Shown: piece after piece, positions 1 to 8,112 of the stretch | Position numbering within the stretch: the stretch's first letter is position 1 | How the letters are laid out: every line of letters starts with the position of its first letter | Assembly: GCF_020010905.1 (NCBI RefSeq) | Contig: NZ_JAGJBY010000001.1 | Span: 4,360,001 to 4,424,000, forward strand | From: Streptomyces acidiscabies | GTDB taxonomy: Bacteria; Actinomycetota; Actinomycetes; Streptomycetales; Streptomycetaceae | Length of the DNA stretch: 64,000 bases | Direction of reading: 5' to 3' | Translations under genes and position numbers: made by a program | Notes under the pieces: model-generated | The model's database searches: none | Told to the model about the DNA's origin: nothing | What the model saw: the letters and a program-made list of their open reading frames with translations, nothing else

Positions 1-539
1 AGGGCAAGTACGCGACCTGGCTGACCGCCGCCTGGGCCCCCGCGTTCCTCTCCGGCTCCGCGAAGGACACCGCCGGGAACTGGCGCGCGGCCCCGCTCCC
101 GCAGTGGGACGCCGCGAAGCCGTCCTCCGGGAACTGGGGCGGCTCCACCACCGCCGTCATCCGGGGCACCAAGAACGCCGTCCAGGCCGCCGTGTTCGCA
201 CAGTTCCTCAACAGCGACCCCGCCAGCGCGAAGATGTTCGCCACCGAGCAGTTCTTCTTCCCGGCGACCAAGGCCCTCCTCGCCGACCCGTCGTTCACCG
301 GCGACGCGCCCGCCTTCTATGGCGGCCAGAAGGTCAACGAGGTGTTCGCGGGCGTCAGTTCGACCGTCGACGCCGACTTCCAGTGGCCGCCGTTCCTCGA
401 CCAGGCCGCCACCGACTGGACCGAGACCGTCGGCAAGTCCCTCGCCGACCACGCAGACACCGTGTCCGCGCTGGGGAGTTGGCAGTCACGGCTCACGTCG
501 TACGCCAAGGGTCAGGGCTTCACGGTCGAGGGGAACTGA
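1..539 (+). CDS. Sugar ABC transporter substrate-binding protein, C-terminal part (5' end outside window)
   Basis: The reading frame is open from base 3 and ends at TGA 537-539, encoding about 178 residues of a family 1 extracellular solute-binding protein. The tail is typical: a WGGSTTAV segment followed by helical stretches such as AVFAQFLNSD and a hinge near the C-terminus. The protein should be a cell-surface lipoprotein delivering a sugar or oligosaccharide to the two permeases encoded 1 bp downstream. The signal peptide and N-terminal lobe lie outside the window, so the substrate cannot be read from the protein. The GH42 gene in the same run suggests a galactoside. Confidence 0.88.
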   Translation, partial: GKYATWLTAAWAPAFLSGSAKDTAGNWRAAPLPQWDAAKPSSGNWGGSTTAVIRGTKNAVQAAVFAQFLNSDPASAKMFATEQFFFPATKALLADPSFTGDAPAFYGGQKVNEVFAGVSSTVDADFQWPPFLDQAATDWTETVGKSLADHADTVSALGSWQSRLTSYAKGQGFTVEGN

Positions 540-540
540 G

Positions 541-1416
541 ATGGCCGCACCGCGCCGGAGGTCGGCGGGACCCCTCTTCGTCGCCCCCTTCATGATCCTG
601 TTCCTCCTCCTCTTCCTCACCCCTCTCGGCTACGCCGCCTACCTCAGCCTCTTCCAGGAACGCCTGATCGGCGGCACCGCCTTCGTCGGCTTCGACAACT
701 ACGTCCAGGCCGTCAAGGACTCCCAACTCCTGCACGGAGTAGGGAGGGTGGCGCTCTTCTTCGTCATCCAGGTGCCGATCATGCTGGCCCTGGCGCTCCT
801 CTTCGCCCTCGCCCTGGACAGCGGCCTCCTGCGGCTCGCCCGGATCATCCGGCTCGGCGTCTTCGTGCCGTACGCCGTCCCCAGCGTCGTCGCCGCACTC
901 ATGTGGGGCTACCTGTACGGCCCGGACTTCGGCCCGTTCGCCCAGTTCGCGCGTGAACTCAGCCTGCCCGTACCGGACTTCCTCAGCGGAACCTGGATGC
1001 TCGGCAGCCTCGCCAACATCGTCACGTGGGAGTTCACCGGCTACAACATGATCATCCTGTACGCGGCGCTGCGTACCATCCCGACGGAGCTGTACGAGGC
1101 CGCCGCGATGGACGGCGCGGGCGCCTGGCGGACCGCCTGGTCGGTCAAACTCCCCGCGCTGCGGCCCGCGTTGCTGCTCTGCCTGCTCTTCTCGGTGATC
1201 GGCAGCTTCCAGCTCTTCAACGAACCCAACCTGCTGATGAAGATCGCCCCCGACGTCATCACCAGCGACTACACCGCCAACCTCTACGCCTACTCCCTCG
1301 CGTTCACCGGCCAGCAGGTCAACTACGCGGCGACGGTGTCGTTCCTCCTCGGCCTCGTGATCGTCATCGCCTCCTACGCCGTCCTGCTGACCGCGAACCG
1401 CAGGAGGACCCCGTGA
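541..1416 (+). CDS. Carbohydrate ABC transporter permease (MalF-like)
   Basis: This is a 291-residue inner-membrane permease with six predicted membrane segments. It carries the cytoplasmic EAA loop (EAAAMDGAGAWRTAWSVKLP) that docks the ATPase in CUT1 sugar importers. The ATG at 541 is chosen because it lies 1 bp after the binding-protein stop and begins a short basic N-terminus before the first membrane helix; the longer frame upstream is the shadow of the previous gene. It overlaps the next permease by 4 bp, so the two are translationally coupled. No ATPase gene is present here; CUT1 systems in Streptomyces commonly share an MsiK-type ATPase encoded elsewhere. Confidence 0.93.
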   Translation: MAAPRRRSAGPLFVAPFMILFLLLFLTPLGYAAYLSLFQERLIGGTAFVGFDNYVQAVKDSQLLHGVGRVALFFVIQVPIMLALALLFALALDSGLLRLARIIRLGVFVPYAVPSVVAALMWGYLYGPDFGPFAQFARELSLPVPDFLSGTWMLGSLANIVTWEFTGYNMIILYAALRTIPTELYEAAAMDGAGAWRTAWSVKLPALRPALLLCLLFSVIGSFQLFNEPNLLMKIAPDVITSDYTANLYAYSLAFTGQQVNYAATVSFLLGLVIVIASYAVLLTANRRRTP

Positions 1417-2324
1417 CGACCCTTCTCGACAGGCCGACGGCCGCACAGCACACCGGAGTTAGCAAGGCGAAGCGGCCCCGCCGCAGCACGCCCCTCACCA
1501 TCGCCATGCTCGCGGCCCTCGCCTACTTCCTGCTGCCGCTGCTCTGGCTCCTCATCGCGTCCACCAAGTCCGCGCACGACCTGATCGACAGCTTCGGCCT
1601 TTGGTTCTCCGACGCGCCCCAACTCCTCACCAACATCAAGGACACGTTCACGCAGGACGACGGCGTCTTCGTCACCTGGCTCCTCAACACCGTGCTGTAC
1701 GCGGGCGTCAGCGCCATCGGCGCCGCCGTCCTCGCCGCCGCCGGAGGCTACGGCTTCGCGAAGTTCCGCTTCCGGGGTGACCGCGCCGCCTTCAACCTGG
1801 TGCTCGGCGCGGTGATGGTCCCGACGACGGCGCTGGCGATCCCGACGTACCTGCTGTTCGCCAAGGCGGGCCTGGTGAACACGCCGTGGGCGATCATCCT
1901 GCCCTCGCTGGTCAACCCGTTCGGCCTGTACCTGATGCGGATCTACGCCGCCGACGCGATCCCGGACAGCCTCCTGGAGGCCGCCCGCATCGACGGCGCC
2001 GGCGAGGTGCGGATCTTCTTCCGCATCGCGCTCAGACTGCTCGGCCCCGGCCTTGTCACCGTCCTGCTGTTCACGCTCGTCGCGACCTGGAACAACTACT
2101 TCCTGCCGCTGATCATGCTGAACGACCCCGATCTCTACCCGGTCACCGTCGGCCTCTCGTCCTGGGCCGCGCAGGCGCAGAACGGCGGCGCGGGCGCGAG
2201 CAGCGACATGCTCGCGCTGGTCGTGACCGGCTCCCTGCTCTCCATCCTGCCCCTCGTCGTGGCCTTCCTCCTGCTCCAGCGGTACTGGCAGAGCGGACTG
2301 GCCACCGGCGGCGTCAAGCAGTAA
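1413..2324 (+). CDS. Carbohydrate ABC transporter permease (MalG-like)
   Basis: A 303-residue second permease of the same importer. It has six hydrophobic segments and an EAA loop reading EAARIDGAGEVRIFFRIALR. The GTG start at 1413 overlaps the stop of the previous gene (GTGA), indicating coupled translation. The C-terminal LLLQRYWQSGLATGGVKQ tail is characteristic of MalG-type subunits. Only 24 bp separate it from the GH42 beta-galactosidase, so uptake and cytoplasmic hydrolysis of the sugar are probably cotranscribed. Confidence 0.93.
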   Translation: MTTLLDRPTAAQHTGVSKAKRPRRSTPLTIAMLAALAYFLLPLLWLLIASTKSAHDLIDSFGLWFSDAPQLLTNIKDTFTQDDGVFVTWLLNTVLYAGVSAIGAAVLAAAGGYGFAKFRFRGDRAAFNLVLGAVMVPTTALAIPTYLLFAKAGLVNTPWAIILPSLVNPFGLYLMRIYAADAIPDSLLEAARIDGAGEVRIFFRIALRLLGPGLVTVLLFTLVATWNNYFLPLIMLNDPDLYPVTVGLSSWAAQAQNGGAGASSDMLALVVTGSLLSILPLVVAFLLLQRYWQSGLATGGVKQ

Positions 2325-2348
2325 ATCCCTTTGTCTGGAGGCTATTTC

Positions 2349-4547
2349 ATGGCGGAACTCCCCGCCCGCGTCCTGTTCGGCGCCGCCTACTACCACGAGT
2401 ACCAGCCCTACCCCCGCTCCGAGAACCGCCTCAAGACCGACCTCGACCTCATGTCCGAGGCGCACTTCACCGTCATCCGCGTCGGCGAGTCCGTCTGGTC
2501 CACCTGGGAGCCGGAGAACGACGTCTTCGACCTCGACTGGCTCCAGCCGGTCCTGGACGGCGCCCACGAACGCGGCATCTCCGTCGTCCTCGGCACCCCC
2601 ACCTACGCCGTCCCCCCGTGGCTCGCCCGCCAGTACCCCGAGATCACCGGCGAGCGGAGGACCGGCGAGCGCATCGGCTGGGGCGCCCGCCAGGAAGTCG
2701 ACTTCACCCACCCGGCGTTCCGCTTCCACGCCGAGCGCGTGATCCGCCGTATCACCGCCCGCTACGCGAGCCACCCGGCCGTCATCGGCTTCCAGGTCGA
2801 CAACGAACCCGGCAACGAACTCCTGCACAACCGGGGCGTGTTCGAGCGGTTCACCGACCATCTCCGGCAGAAGTACGGCGACGTCGAGACCCTCAACCGC
2901 GAGTGGGGCCTGGTCTACTGGTCGCACCGCCTCTCGACGTGGGCCGACCTGTGGACCCCCGACGGCAACGTCCAGCCTCAGTACGACGTCGCCTGGCGGG
3001 AGTTCCAGGCCCGCCAGGTCACCGAGTTCATCGGCTGGCAGGCCGACATCGTCCGCGAGTACGCGCGCGACGACCAGTTCGTCACCACCTGTATCTCCTA
3101 CACCCGCCCGGCGGTCGAGGACGACGAGCTGACCGACCGCCTCGACATCGCCTCCGGGAACCCGTACTACGCGATGCAGGACGGTCTGGCCCTCCCGGAC
3201 CCCGTCGACCGTCCCCAGAAGTGGCAGACCGCCGGTGTCTGGTCCCTCTACCAGACCGCCGACTGGATGTTCTCCTCCCGCCAGTCCCCGTTCCTCGTCA
3301 CCGAGACCAATGCCTCCTCGATCGGCTTCCCCTGGGACAACCGTCCCGCGTACGACGGCCAATGGCGCCAGGCCGCCTGGGCGTTGGTGTCCCGGGGTGC
3401 CCGCATGATCGAGTACTGGCACTGGCACACCCTGCACTTCGGCGCCGAGACCTACTGGGGCGGCGTCCTCCCGCACACCGGCAGACCCGGCCGCACGTAC
3501 GCCGAACTCGCCCGCCTCGGCGCCGAGTTCGACACGGCCGGGGAACTCGTCGCCGGACTCGAACCCGACGCGGACGTCACGATCGTCTACTCGACGCCCA
3601 GCAAGTGGCTCATGCAGAAGTACCCGCCCCTCGCGACCCCGGACGGCGAACCCGACCCGGCCGCCTACCACGGCATCCTCGACCCCTTCTACCGGGGCGC
3701 GTTCGAGGCCCGCCGCCAGGTACGCATCGTCCACGCCCGCCAGTTGCACGACCCGACCGGTGAACGCGAGGGCCTGGAGCCGGAGTCGGCGGCCCGGACC
3801 CACCCGGTCCTGGTCGTCCCCGCGCTCTACCTCGCCGCCGACTCCACCCTGGAGTGGCTCGCCGCGTACGCCCACGCGGGCGGCCACCTCGTCCTCGGCC
3901 CCCGCACCGGGTACGCCGACCAGGAGGCCCGCGCCCGCACCGACCGCGCGCCCGCGAGGCTGGCGGAGGCGGCGGGGGTTTCGTACGACGAGTTCAGCAA
4001 CCTCGTCGCGGAGGTGCCGGTCACGGGCGGGGGGCCGCTCGGTGTTCCGGAGGGGGCGACGGCGACGCGGTGGGCGGACGGGCTGACCGTGGCCGGCGGC
4101 GCGGCAACGGGCGGCACATCAACAGGCCCTGTCTCAAAGTGCGTTGAGCAAGGCGGCGGCGCGGCGGCAGACGCCGTGGAGATCCTCGCCCGCTACGACC
4201 ACCCCCACTTCGGCCGCTGGCCCGCCATCACCACCCGCCGTCACGGCGAAGGCCGCGTCACCTGCGTCGGCACCGTCCCCGGCCAGACGCTGGCCCGCGC
4301 CCTCGCCGAATGGCTCGCCCCCGAACCCCGGCACGGCTGGGGCGAGTTGCCCGAGTCGGTGACGGTGACGAGCGGCACCTCGGCGGACGGCCGACGCGTG
4401 TACGTTGTCCACAACTGGTCCTGGGAGCAGGCGAGTCTGCGAGCGCCCGCCGGTCTGACGGACGTCCTCAGCGGCGAACCCCTCGGCCGGGAAGCCCACT
4501 TGAACGCCTGGGACGTCCGCGTGTTCGCGGAGGACAAGCCATGCTGA
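2349..4547 (+). CDS. GH42 beta-galactosidase (cytoplasmic)
   Basis: A 732-residue glycoside hydrolase family 42 enzyme that removes terminal beta-D-galactose. The N-terminal TIM barrel contains the acid/base motif QVDNEPGN (Glu153) and the nucleophile motif VTETNASS (Glu319); a trimerisation domain and a small C-terminal beta domain follow. There is no signal peptide, so it acts on imported sugar. ATG 2349 is preceded by GGAGG at 2336-2340. Residues near 585-610 form a Gly/Thr/Ser-rich stretch with lower local GC that looks inserted compared with the compact linker I expect there. The stop overlaps the next start by 7 bp. Confidence 0.93.
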   Translation: MAELPARVLFGAAYYHEYQPYPRSENRLKTDLDLMSEAHFTVIRVGESVWSTWEPENDVFDLDWLQPVLDGAHERGISVVLGTPTYAVPPWLARQYPEITGERRTGERIGWGARQEVDFTHPAFRFHAERVIRRITARYASHPAVIGFQVDNEPGNELLHNRGVFERFTDHLRQKYGDVETLNREWGLVYWSHRLSTWADLWTPDGNVQPQYDVAWREFQARQVTEFIGWQADIVREYARDDQFVTTCISYTRPAVEDDELTDRLDIASGNPYYAMQDGLALPDPVDRPQKWQTAGVWSLYQTADWMFSSRQSPFLVTETNASSIGFPWDNRPAYDGQWRQAAWALVSRGARMIEYWHWHTLHFGAETYWGGVLPHTGRPGRTYAELARLGAEFDTAGELVAGLEPDADVTIVYSTPSKWLMQKYPPLATPDGEPDPAAYHGILDPFYRGAFEARRQVRIVHARQLHDPTGEREGLEPESAARTHPVLVVPALYLAADSTLEWLAAYAHAGGHLVLGPRTGYADQEARARTDRAPARLAEAAGVSYDEFSNLVAEVPVTGGGPLGVPEGATATRWADGLTVAGGAATGGTSTGPVSKCVEQGGGAAADAVEILARYDHPHFGRWPAITTRRHGEGRVTCVGTVPGQTLARALAEWLAPEPRHGWGELPESVTVTSGTSADGRRVYVVHNWSWEQASLRAPAGLTDVLSGEPLGREAHLNAWDVRVFAEDKPC

Positions 4548-6316
4548 AGAGACTCGGCGTCCTGGGAGCAGCCACCGCCCTCCTCGCCATCCCGACCGCC
4601 ACCGCCCACGCCTACAACCCCACCGGCGGCATCCTCTACCAACTCGGCTCGGAACCCTGCCTCAAGGGCCGGGGCAACTGCGCCATCTACCCCAAGTCGG
4701 CCCAACTCCCCAGCGGCAGACTGGTCGCCGCCTTCGAGAAGTCCACCGTCGTCGCGAAGTCCGGCAGCGCGGACGGCCAGACCATCCCCGTCTACAAGAG
4801 CGACGACCACGGCACGACCTGGCAGCCCCTGTCCGAGGTGAAGGCCCCGGCGTACCTCGGCAACTACCCGAAGTACACCAGCAATTGGACCAACCCCTAC
4901 CTCTACGTCCTCCCGCAGAACGTCGGCGCCCTGAAGCGCGGCACCCTCCTCATGGCGACCGTCGTCTCCGGCGACGACGCGTACTACAAGGAGCACAAGG
5001 CCGCCGACCCCGACTGGACGCCCTCCAACGACGGTGACCGCAGCGACCTGGCGATTGCCCTGTACGCCAGCAACGACGACGGCGTGACCTGGCGGGTCAT
5101 CAACATCATCGCCACCGGCGGCTGGCAGGGCGGCAGCGCGGGCGCCGTCGGCCAGAACGTCGCCGCCGCGAACACGCACCGCCAGGTGGACCCGCTCTGG
5201 GAGCCGTACCTGATGGTGCATCAGGGCAAGCTGGTGTGCTTCTACTCCGACGAGAACGACTACACCGGCTTCGACCCGGCGACCGGCGTACCGGCCCTCG
5301 ACCCCGCCAACGACACGGCGCCGGACGCACACGGCCAGATTCTTGTCCACCGTACGTGGGACGGCCGTTCGGCGGCGTGGGAGAAGCCGGTCGTCGACAT
5401 CGCCGGACTCTCGGGAGCGCAGGGCATCGGCGGCGGACGCCCCGGCATGACGAACGTCGTCCCCACGACCGACGGCAAGTGGCTGCTGACGTACGAATAC
5501 TGGGGCGGCGGCGCCAACACGAGGTACCGCGTTGCGGACAGCCCGCTGGAGTTCTTCAAGGGCTCGCCGGTCGGCGAGGGCGTCAACTCCCTTCCCGTGG
5601 ACGCCGGTTCGCATCCGCTCGCGATGGGCGGGAGCCCCGTACTGATCCGCCTGCCCGACGGGCGGCTCGTCTACAACGCGGCCGGGAGCGGGGACGTGTG
5701 GGTCAACGAGAGCGGGCGCAGCGACGGAGTGTGGAAGGAGTACCAGACGACGCTGGGCGCCGGGTACAGCCGTAATCTCCAGTACGACGCGGACACCGGG
5801 CGGGTCGTGATCCTGCGCAACCAGGGCACGTCGACACTCGCGTACGCGGAGGTCGACCTGGGGCGTTCAGCAGGCGCTTACTACCGTTTGCAGAACCGCG
5901 CGACGGGCCAGGTCATCGGCACGGGCGGCAGGACCAACGACGCGAACCTCGGCAACGGCGACGTCCCCGACGTACGCCTCGAAGCCGTGGGCTCCGCGAG
6001 CAATCCGGACACGCAGTACTGGCACGTCGTGACCGAGCCGCAGGGCGGGACAACCCTCCTGAACCGGTCCGGCGGGCGGGCCGCCGCCGTCTGGACCGGC
6101 AACGCGACCGAGGGCCAGCGGATCGGGCAGTGGGTCGACGACAGCCCGAAGGGAAGCTGGAACCTGGTCGCCACCACAAACGGTTACTACCGCTTGCAGT
6201 CCGTCAAGAACCCGGAGCTGTATCTGACGGGCGCGAGCGCGGGTGCGCCGCTGACGTTGCAGAAAACGGTTGCTGACGGTTCTCAGGAGTGGAGGCTCAC
6301 AGGTCGGAGAAGTTGA
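4541..6316 (+). CDS. Secreted BNR-propeller glycosidase, GH93-like (exo-arabinanase type), with C-terminal ricin-type lectin domain
   Basis: A 591-residue exported protein with a Sec signal at residues 1-24. A beta-propeller follows (about 25-440) with Asp-box repeats SDDHGTTW and SNDDGVTW. The segments LWEPYLMV (Glu221), FYSDENDY, GRPGMTNV and LLTYEYW (Glu319) resemble the catalytic region of GH93 exo-1,5-alpha-L-arabinanases as I recall them; this is recognition from memory, and a GH33-type sialidase is the alternative. Residues 445-591 form a ricin-like sugar-binding domain (YYRLQNRATG, YYRLQSVKNP). The ATG at 4541 overlaps the GH42 stop, tying it to the import operon. It converges with the next gene, overlapping it by 20 bp. 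Confidence 0.75.
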   Translation: MLKRLGVLGAATALLAIPTATAHAYNPTGGILYQLGSEPCLKGRGNCAIYPKSAQLPSGRLVAAFEKSTVVAKSGSADGQTIPVYKSDDHGTTWQPLSEVKAPAYLGNYPKYTSNWTNPYLYVLPQNVGALKRGTLLMATVVSGDDAYYKEHKAADPDWTPSNDGDRSDLAIALYASNDDGVTWRVINIIATGGWQGGSAGAVGQNVAAANTHRQVDPLWEPYLMVHQGKLVCFYSDENDYTGFDPATGVPALDPANDTAPDAHGQILVHRTWDGRSAAWEKPVVDIAGLSGAQGIGGGRPGMTNVVPTTDGKWLLTYEYWGGGANTRYRVADSPLEFFKGSPVGEGVNSLPVDAGSHPLAMGGSPVLIRLPDGRLVYNAAGSGDVWVNESGRSDGVWKEYQTTLGAGYSRNLQYDADTGRVVILRNQGTSTLAYAEVDLGRSAGAYYRLQNRATGQVIGTGGRTNDANLGNGDVPDVRLEAVGSASNPDTQYWHVVTEPQGGTTLLNRSGGRAAAVWTGNATEGQRIGQWVDDSPKGSWNLVATTNGYYRLQSVKNPELYLTGASAGAPLTLQKTVADGSQEWRLTGRRS

Positions 6317-7175
6317 GCGGGATCACCGCCGGTGTGTCGCTGGTGGTGAGTCCGTCGCCGAGTGGGCGCTGGGAGGCGAAGTTGTCCGGCGTCCACCACA
6401 GGCGTTCGTCGCCGCCCGCGCCCTTCCACACCATGGTGATCCGGTTGTCGACGCGGCTCAGCGCCGGCCCGTGGCTGGAGCGGCCGATGGCGAGCCGCTG
6501 CGCCGACCAGCCGTTGTCGCCGTAGGCGGCGCGCCACAGGGAGTCGTCGTTGCCGGAGCCCTTCCAGGCCATCGTCAGGGTGAAGCCGTTCGACGCGAGC
6601 GCCGGTCCGTGGGTCGAGCCGCCGGGGAAGGCCGTCGGCTGGGTCCACGAATAGCCGTCGTACACGCACCAGTACAGGTTCTGGTTGCCTCCCGACCCTT
6701 TCCACGCCATGAACAGGCGGCCCTTGTGCTCAGCGAGCGCCGGGCCGTGGCTGGAACTCGCCGTGCCGTCGCTGGTGACCTGCTGCGGGGTCCAGCCGTG
6801 CGGGCCGAGGACCGAGTACCAGATGTGCTCGTCGGCGCCCGCGCCGCGCCAGGCCAGGACCGGTTGGGTGCCGAGGACGCCGAGCGCCGGGCGGTCCTCC
6901 GTACGCGGTACGTCGGGCGGGAGCGCCTGGTCGTCCCAGCTGTCGCCGGTGAAGTGCCCGGCGGCGGTCCACAGCCGGCTGTCGTCGCCGGCGCCGCGCC
7001 AGGCGGCCCGGATGCCGTTCCCGCCGGGGACGACGACCGCCGCGAGACCCCGGCTGCTGGCGAACCAGCTCACCTTGCGGACGTCGTGGAACTCGGTCCC
7101 CTGATCGCAGCGCGCGGAGTAGATCCCCTGGTCGGCGCCGTGACCTTTCCAGATGACGAAGGGGCGGTCGGGCAT
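6297..7175 (-). CDS. Lectin-like beta-propeller protein with WKG repeats
   Basis: A 292-residue protein built from about six repeats of roughly 50 residues, each with a core like AWKGSGNDDSLW or AWRGAGADEHIW followed by SHGPAL-type turns. This layout is typical of sugar-binding or structural propellers related to fucose-lectin and sialidase folds, but no catalytic residues can be named. ATG 7175 follows a GGGAGG ribosome site. There is no signal peptide, so it is either cytoplasmic or exported by another route. It lies 97 bp downstream of the TetR gene on the same strand. Function is unknown; carbohydrate binding is inferred from the fold and the neighbourhood. Confidence 0.7.
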   Translation of the reverse strand: MPDRPFVIWKGHGADQGIYSARCDQGTEFHDVRKVSWFASSRGLAAVVVPGGNGIRAAWRGAGDDSRLWTAAGHFTGDSWDDQALPPDVPRTEDRPALGVLGTQPVLAWRGAGADEHIWYSVLGPHGWTPQQVTSDGTASSSHGPALAEHKGRLFMAWKGSGGNQNLYWCVYDGYSWTQPTAFPGGSTHGPALASNGFTLTMAWKGSGNDDSLWRAAYGDNGWSAQRLAIGRSSHGPALSRVDNRITMVWKGAGGDERLWWTPDNFASQRPLGDGLTTSDTPAVIPLNFSDL

Positions 7176-7272
7176 GGGAGCCTCCCGGAGCGGTCGGCGG
7201 TCACGGTGTACGGGACCGGCTCGCGTCCATTGTCCGCCCGACGCCCGGCCCGCGCCCGCAAAAGCCGATATC

Positions 7273-7869
7273 TCACTCCTCTTCCAGCAGTAGCCGCACA
7301 AAGTCCCGCACGGGCCGGGTGATGTCGAGGCTCGGGTCCAGCAGCCACTGCAACTGCAATCCGTGCAGCACCGCGTTGAGGAGCATCGAGGCGCTCTCGG
7401 GGCTGACGCCGAGGCGCAGCGCGACGCCGGTGCTGCCCTCGTGGACGCCCTCGGTGAAGGTGGCCCGCGAGCGTTCGTAGCGCTCGACGAAGTACGCGTG
7501 CGCGGAGTGGTCGGGGCGGGACGCGGCTGCCGCCAACTCGATCCACAGGCGCATGAGTTCGGGCGCCTGCTGGTGGTGGCGGAGCAACTGCTCGAAGTAC
7601 GGCCCGAGTTGGTCGGCGCTCTCGATGAAGTCCGCGCCCTGGCGCCACTCCTCGGCGTCGCGCTCCGCGAGGACGGCCGCGAGGATCTCGTCCTTGTTGT
7701 GGAAGTGGTGGAGCAGCCCGGTGTGGGTGATCCCGGCCCGCTCGGCGATATCGCGCAACGACGCCTTCGCGAAGCCGTGTTCGACGAAGCTCTCGCGCGC
7801 GGCCTGCACGATCTCCGCCCTGCGGGCCAGCGATTTCGCGTAGCTGCCCCGCGCCTTCGACTGCTCCAC
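7273..7869 (-). CDS. TetR family transcriptional regulator (GusR-like context)
   Basis: A 198-residue regulator. The TetR HTH lies at about residues 15-60 (AARESFVEHGFAKASLRDIA, then TGLLHHFHNKDEIL), followed by a helical ligand-binding domain. It starts with GTG at 7869 and diverges from the oligosaccharide transporter and beta-glucuronidase operon at 8113. In enteric bacteria the glucuronide operon is controlled by a TetR-family repressor (UidR/GusR), so a similar role here is plausible. The divergent promoter region holds two inverted repeats (7935-7953 and 8034-8043) that could be its operators. The ligand is not deducible. Confidence 0.88.
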   Translation of the reverse strand: MEQSKARGSYAKSLARRAEIVQAARESFVEHGFAKASLRDIAERAGITHTGLLHHFHNKDEILAAVLAERDAEEWRQGADFIESADQLGPYFEQLLRHHQQAPELMRLWIELAAAASRPDHSAHAYFVERYERSRATFTEGVHEGSTGVALRLGVSPESASMLLNAVLHGLQLQWLLDPSLDITRPVRDFVRLLLEEE

Positions 7870-7934
7870 GTGCCGCTCACTCTCCTCGACGGGGTCGGTG
7901 GGAGCTCGAAATTATGCCGCCCGGTCGGGAATCG

Positions 7935-7953
7935 TCCAGCGCTGGGCGCTGGA
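7935..7953. promoter_or_regulatory. Inverted repeat, candidate TetR operator
   Basis: TCCAGCGCTGGGCGCTGGA has perfect 7-bp arms (TCCAGCG/CGCTGGA) around a 5-bp spacer. It sits 66 bp upstream of the TetR start codon, in the divergent region shared with the transporter-glucuronidase operon. The size and symmetry fit a TetR dimer site. The assignment to this regulator is inferred from position only. Confidence 0.45.
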
Positions 7954-8033
7954 TTGGATAACAAGTGCATAACGAAATGTGATCGCCGTCTTCACGAGCT
8001 TGCCACAGACCCATAACGTCCCACCGAAAACAG

Positions 8034-8043
8034 ACCACGTGGT
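8034..8043. promoter_or_regulatory. Perfect 10-bp palindrome ACCACGTGGT
   Basis: A perfect palindrome lies 70 bp upstream of the ATG of the binding-protein gene at 8113, in the same divergent region as the other inverted repeat. It may be a second operator or a global-regulator site. No promoter boxes around it are clear enough to place. Confidence 0.35.
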
Positions 8044-8112
8044 AAGTGGTGGCGTGATCGCTCCCCCGGAGAGCCGACCAGGGGGACGGTTCCCGGACGA
8101 AGGAATCCAGCC

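Noticed and set aside
7176..7970. Long minus-strand extension of the lectin-like protein
   Set aside because: It overlaps the TetR gene, and ATG 7175 has a clear GGGAGG site.
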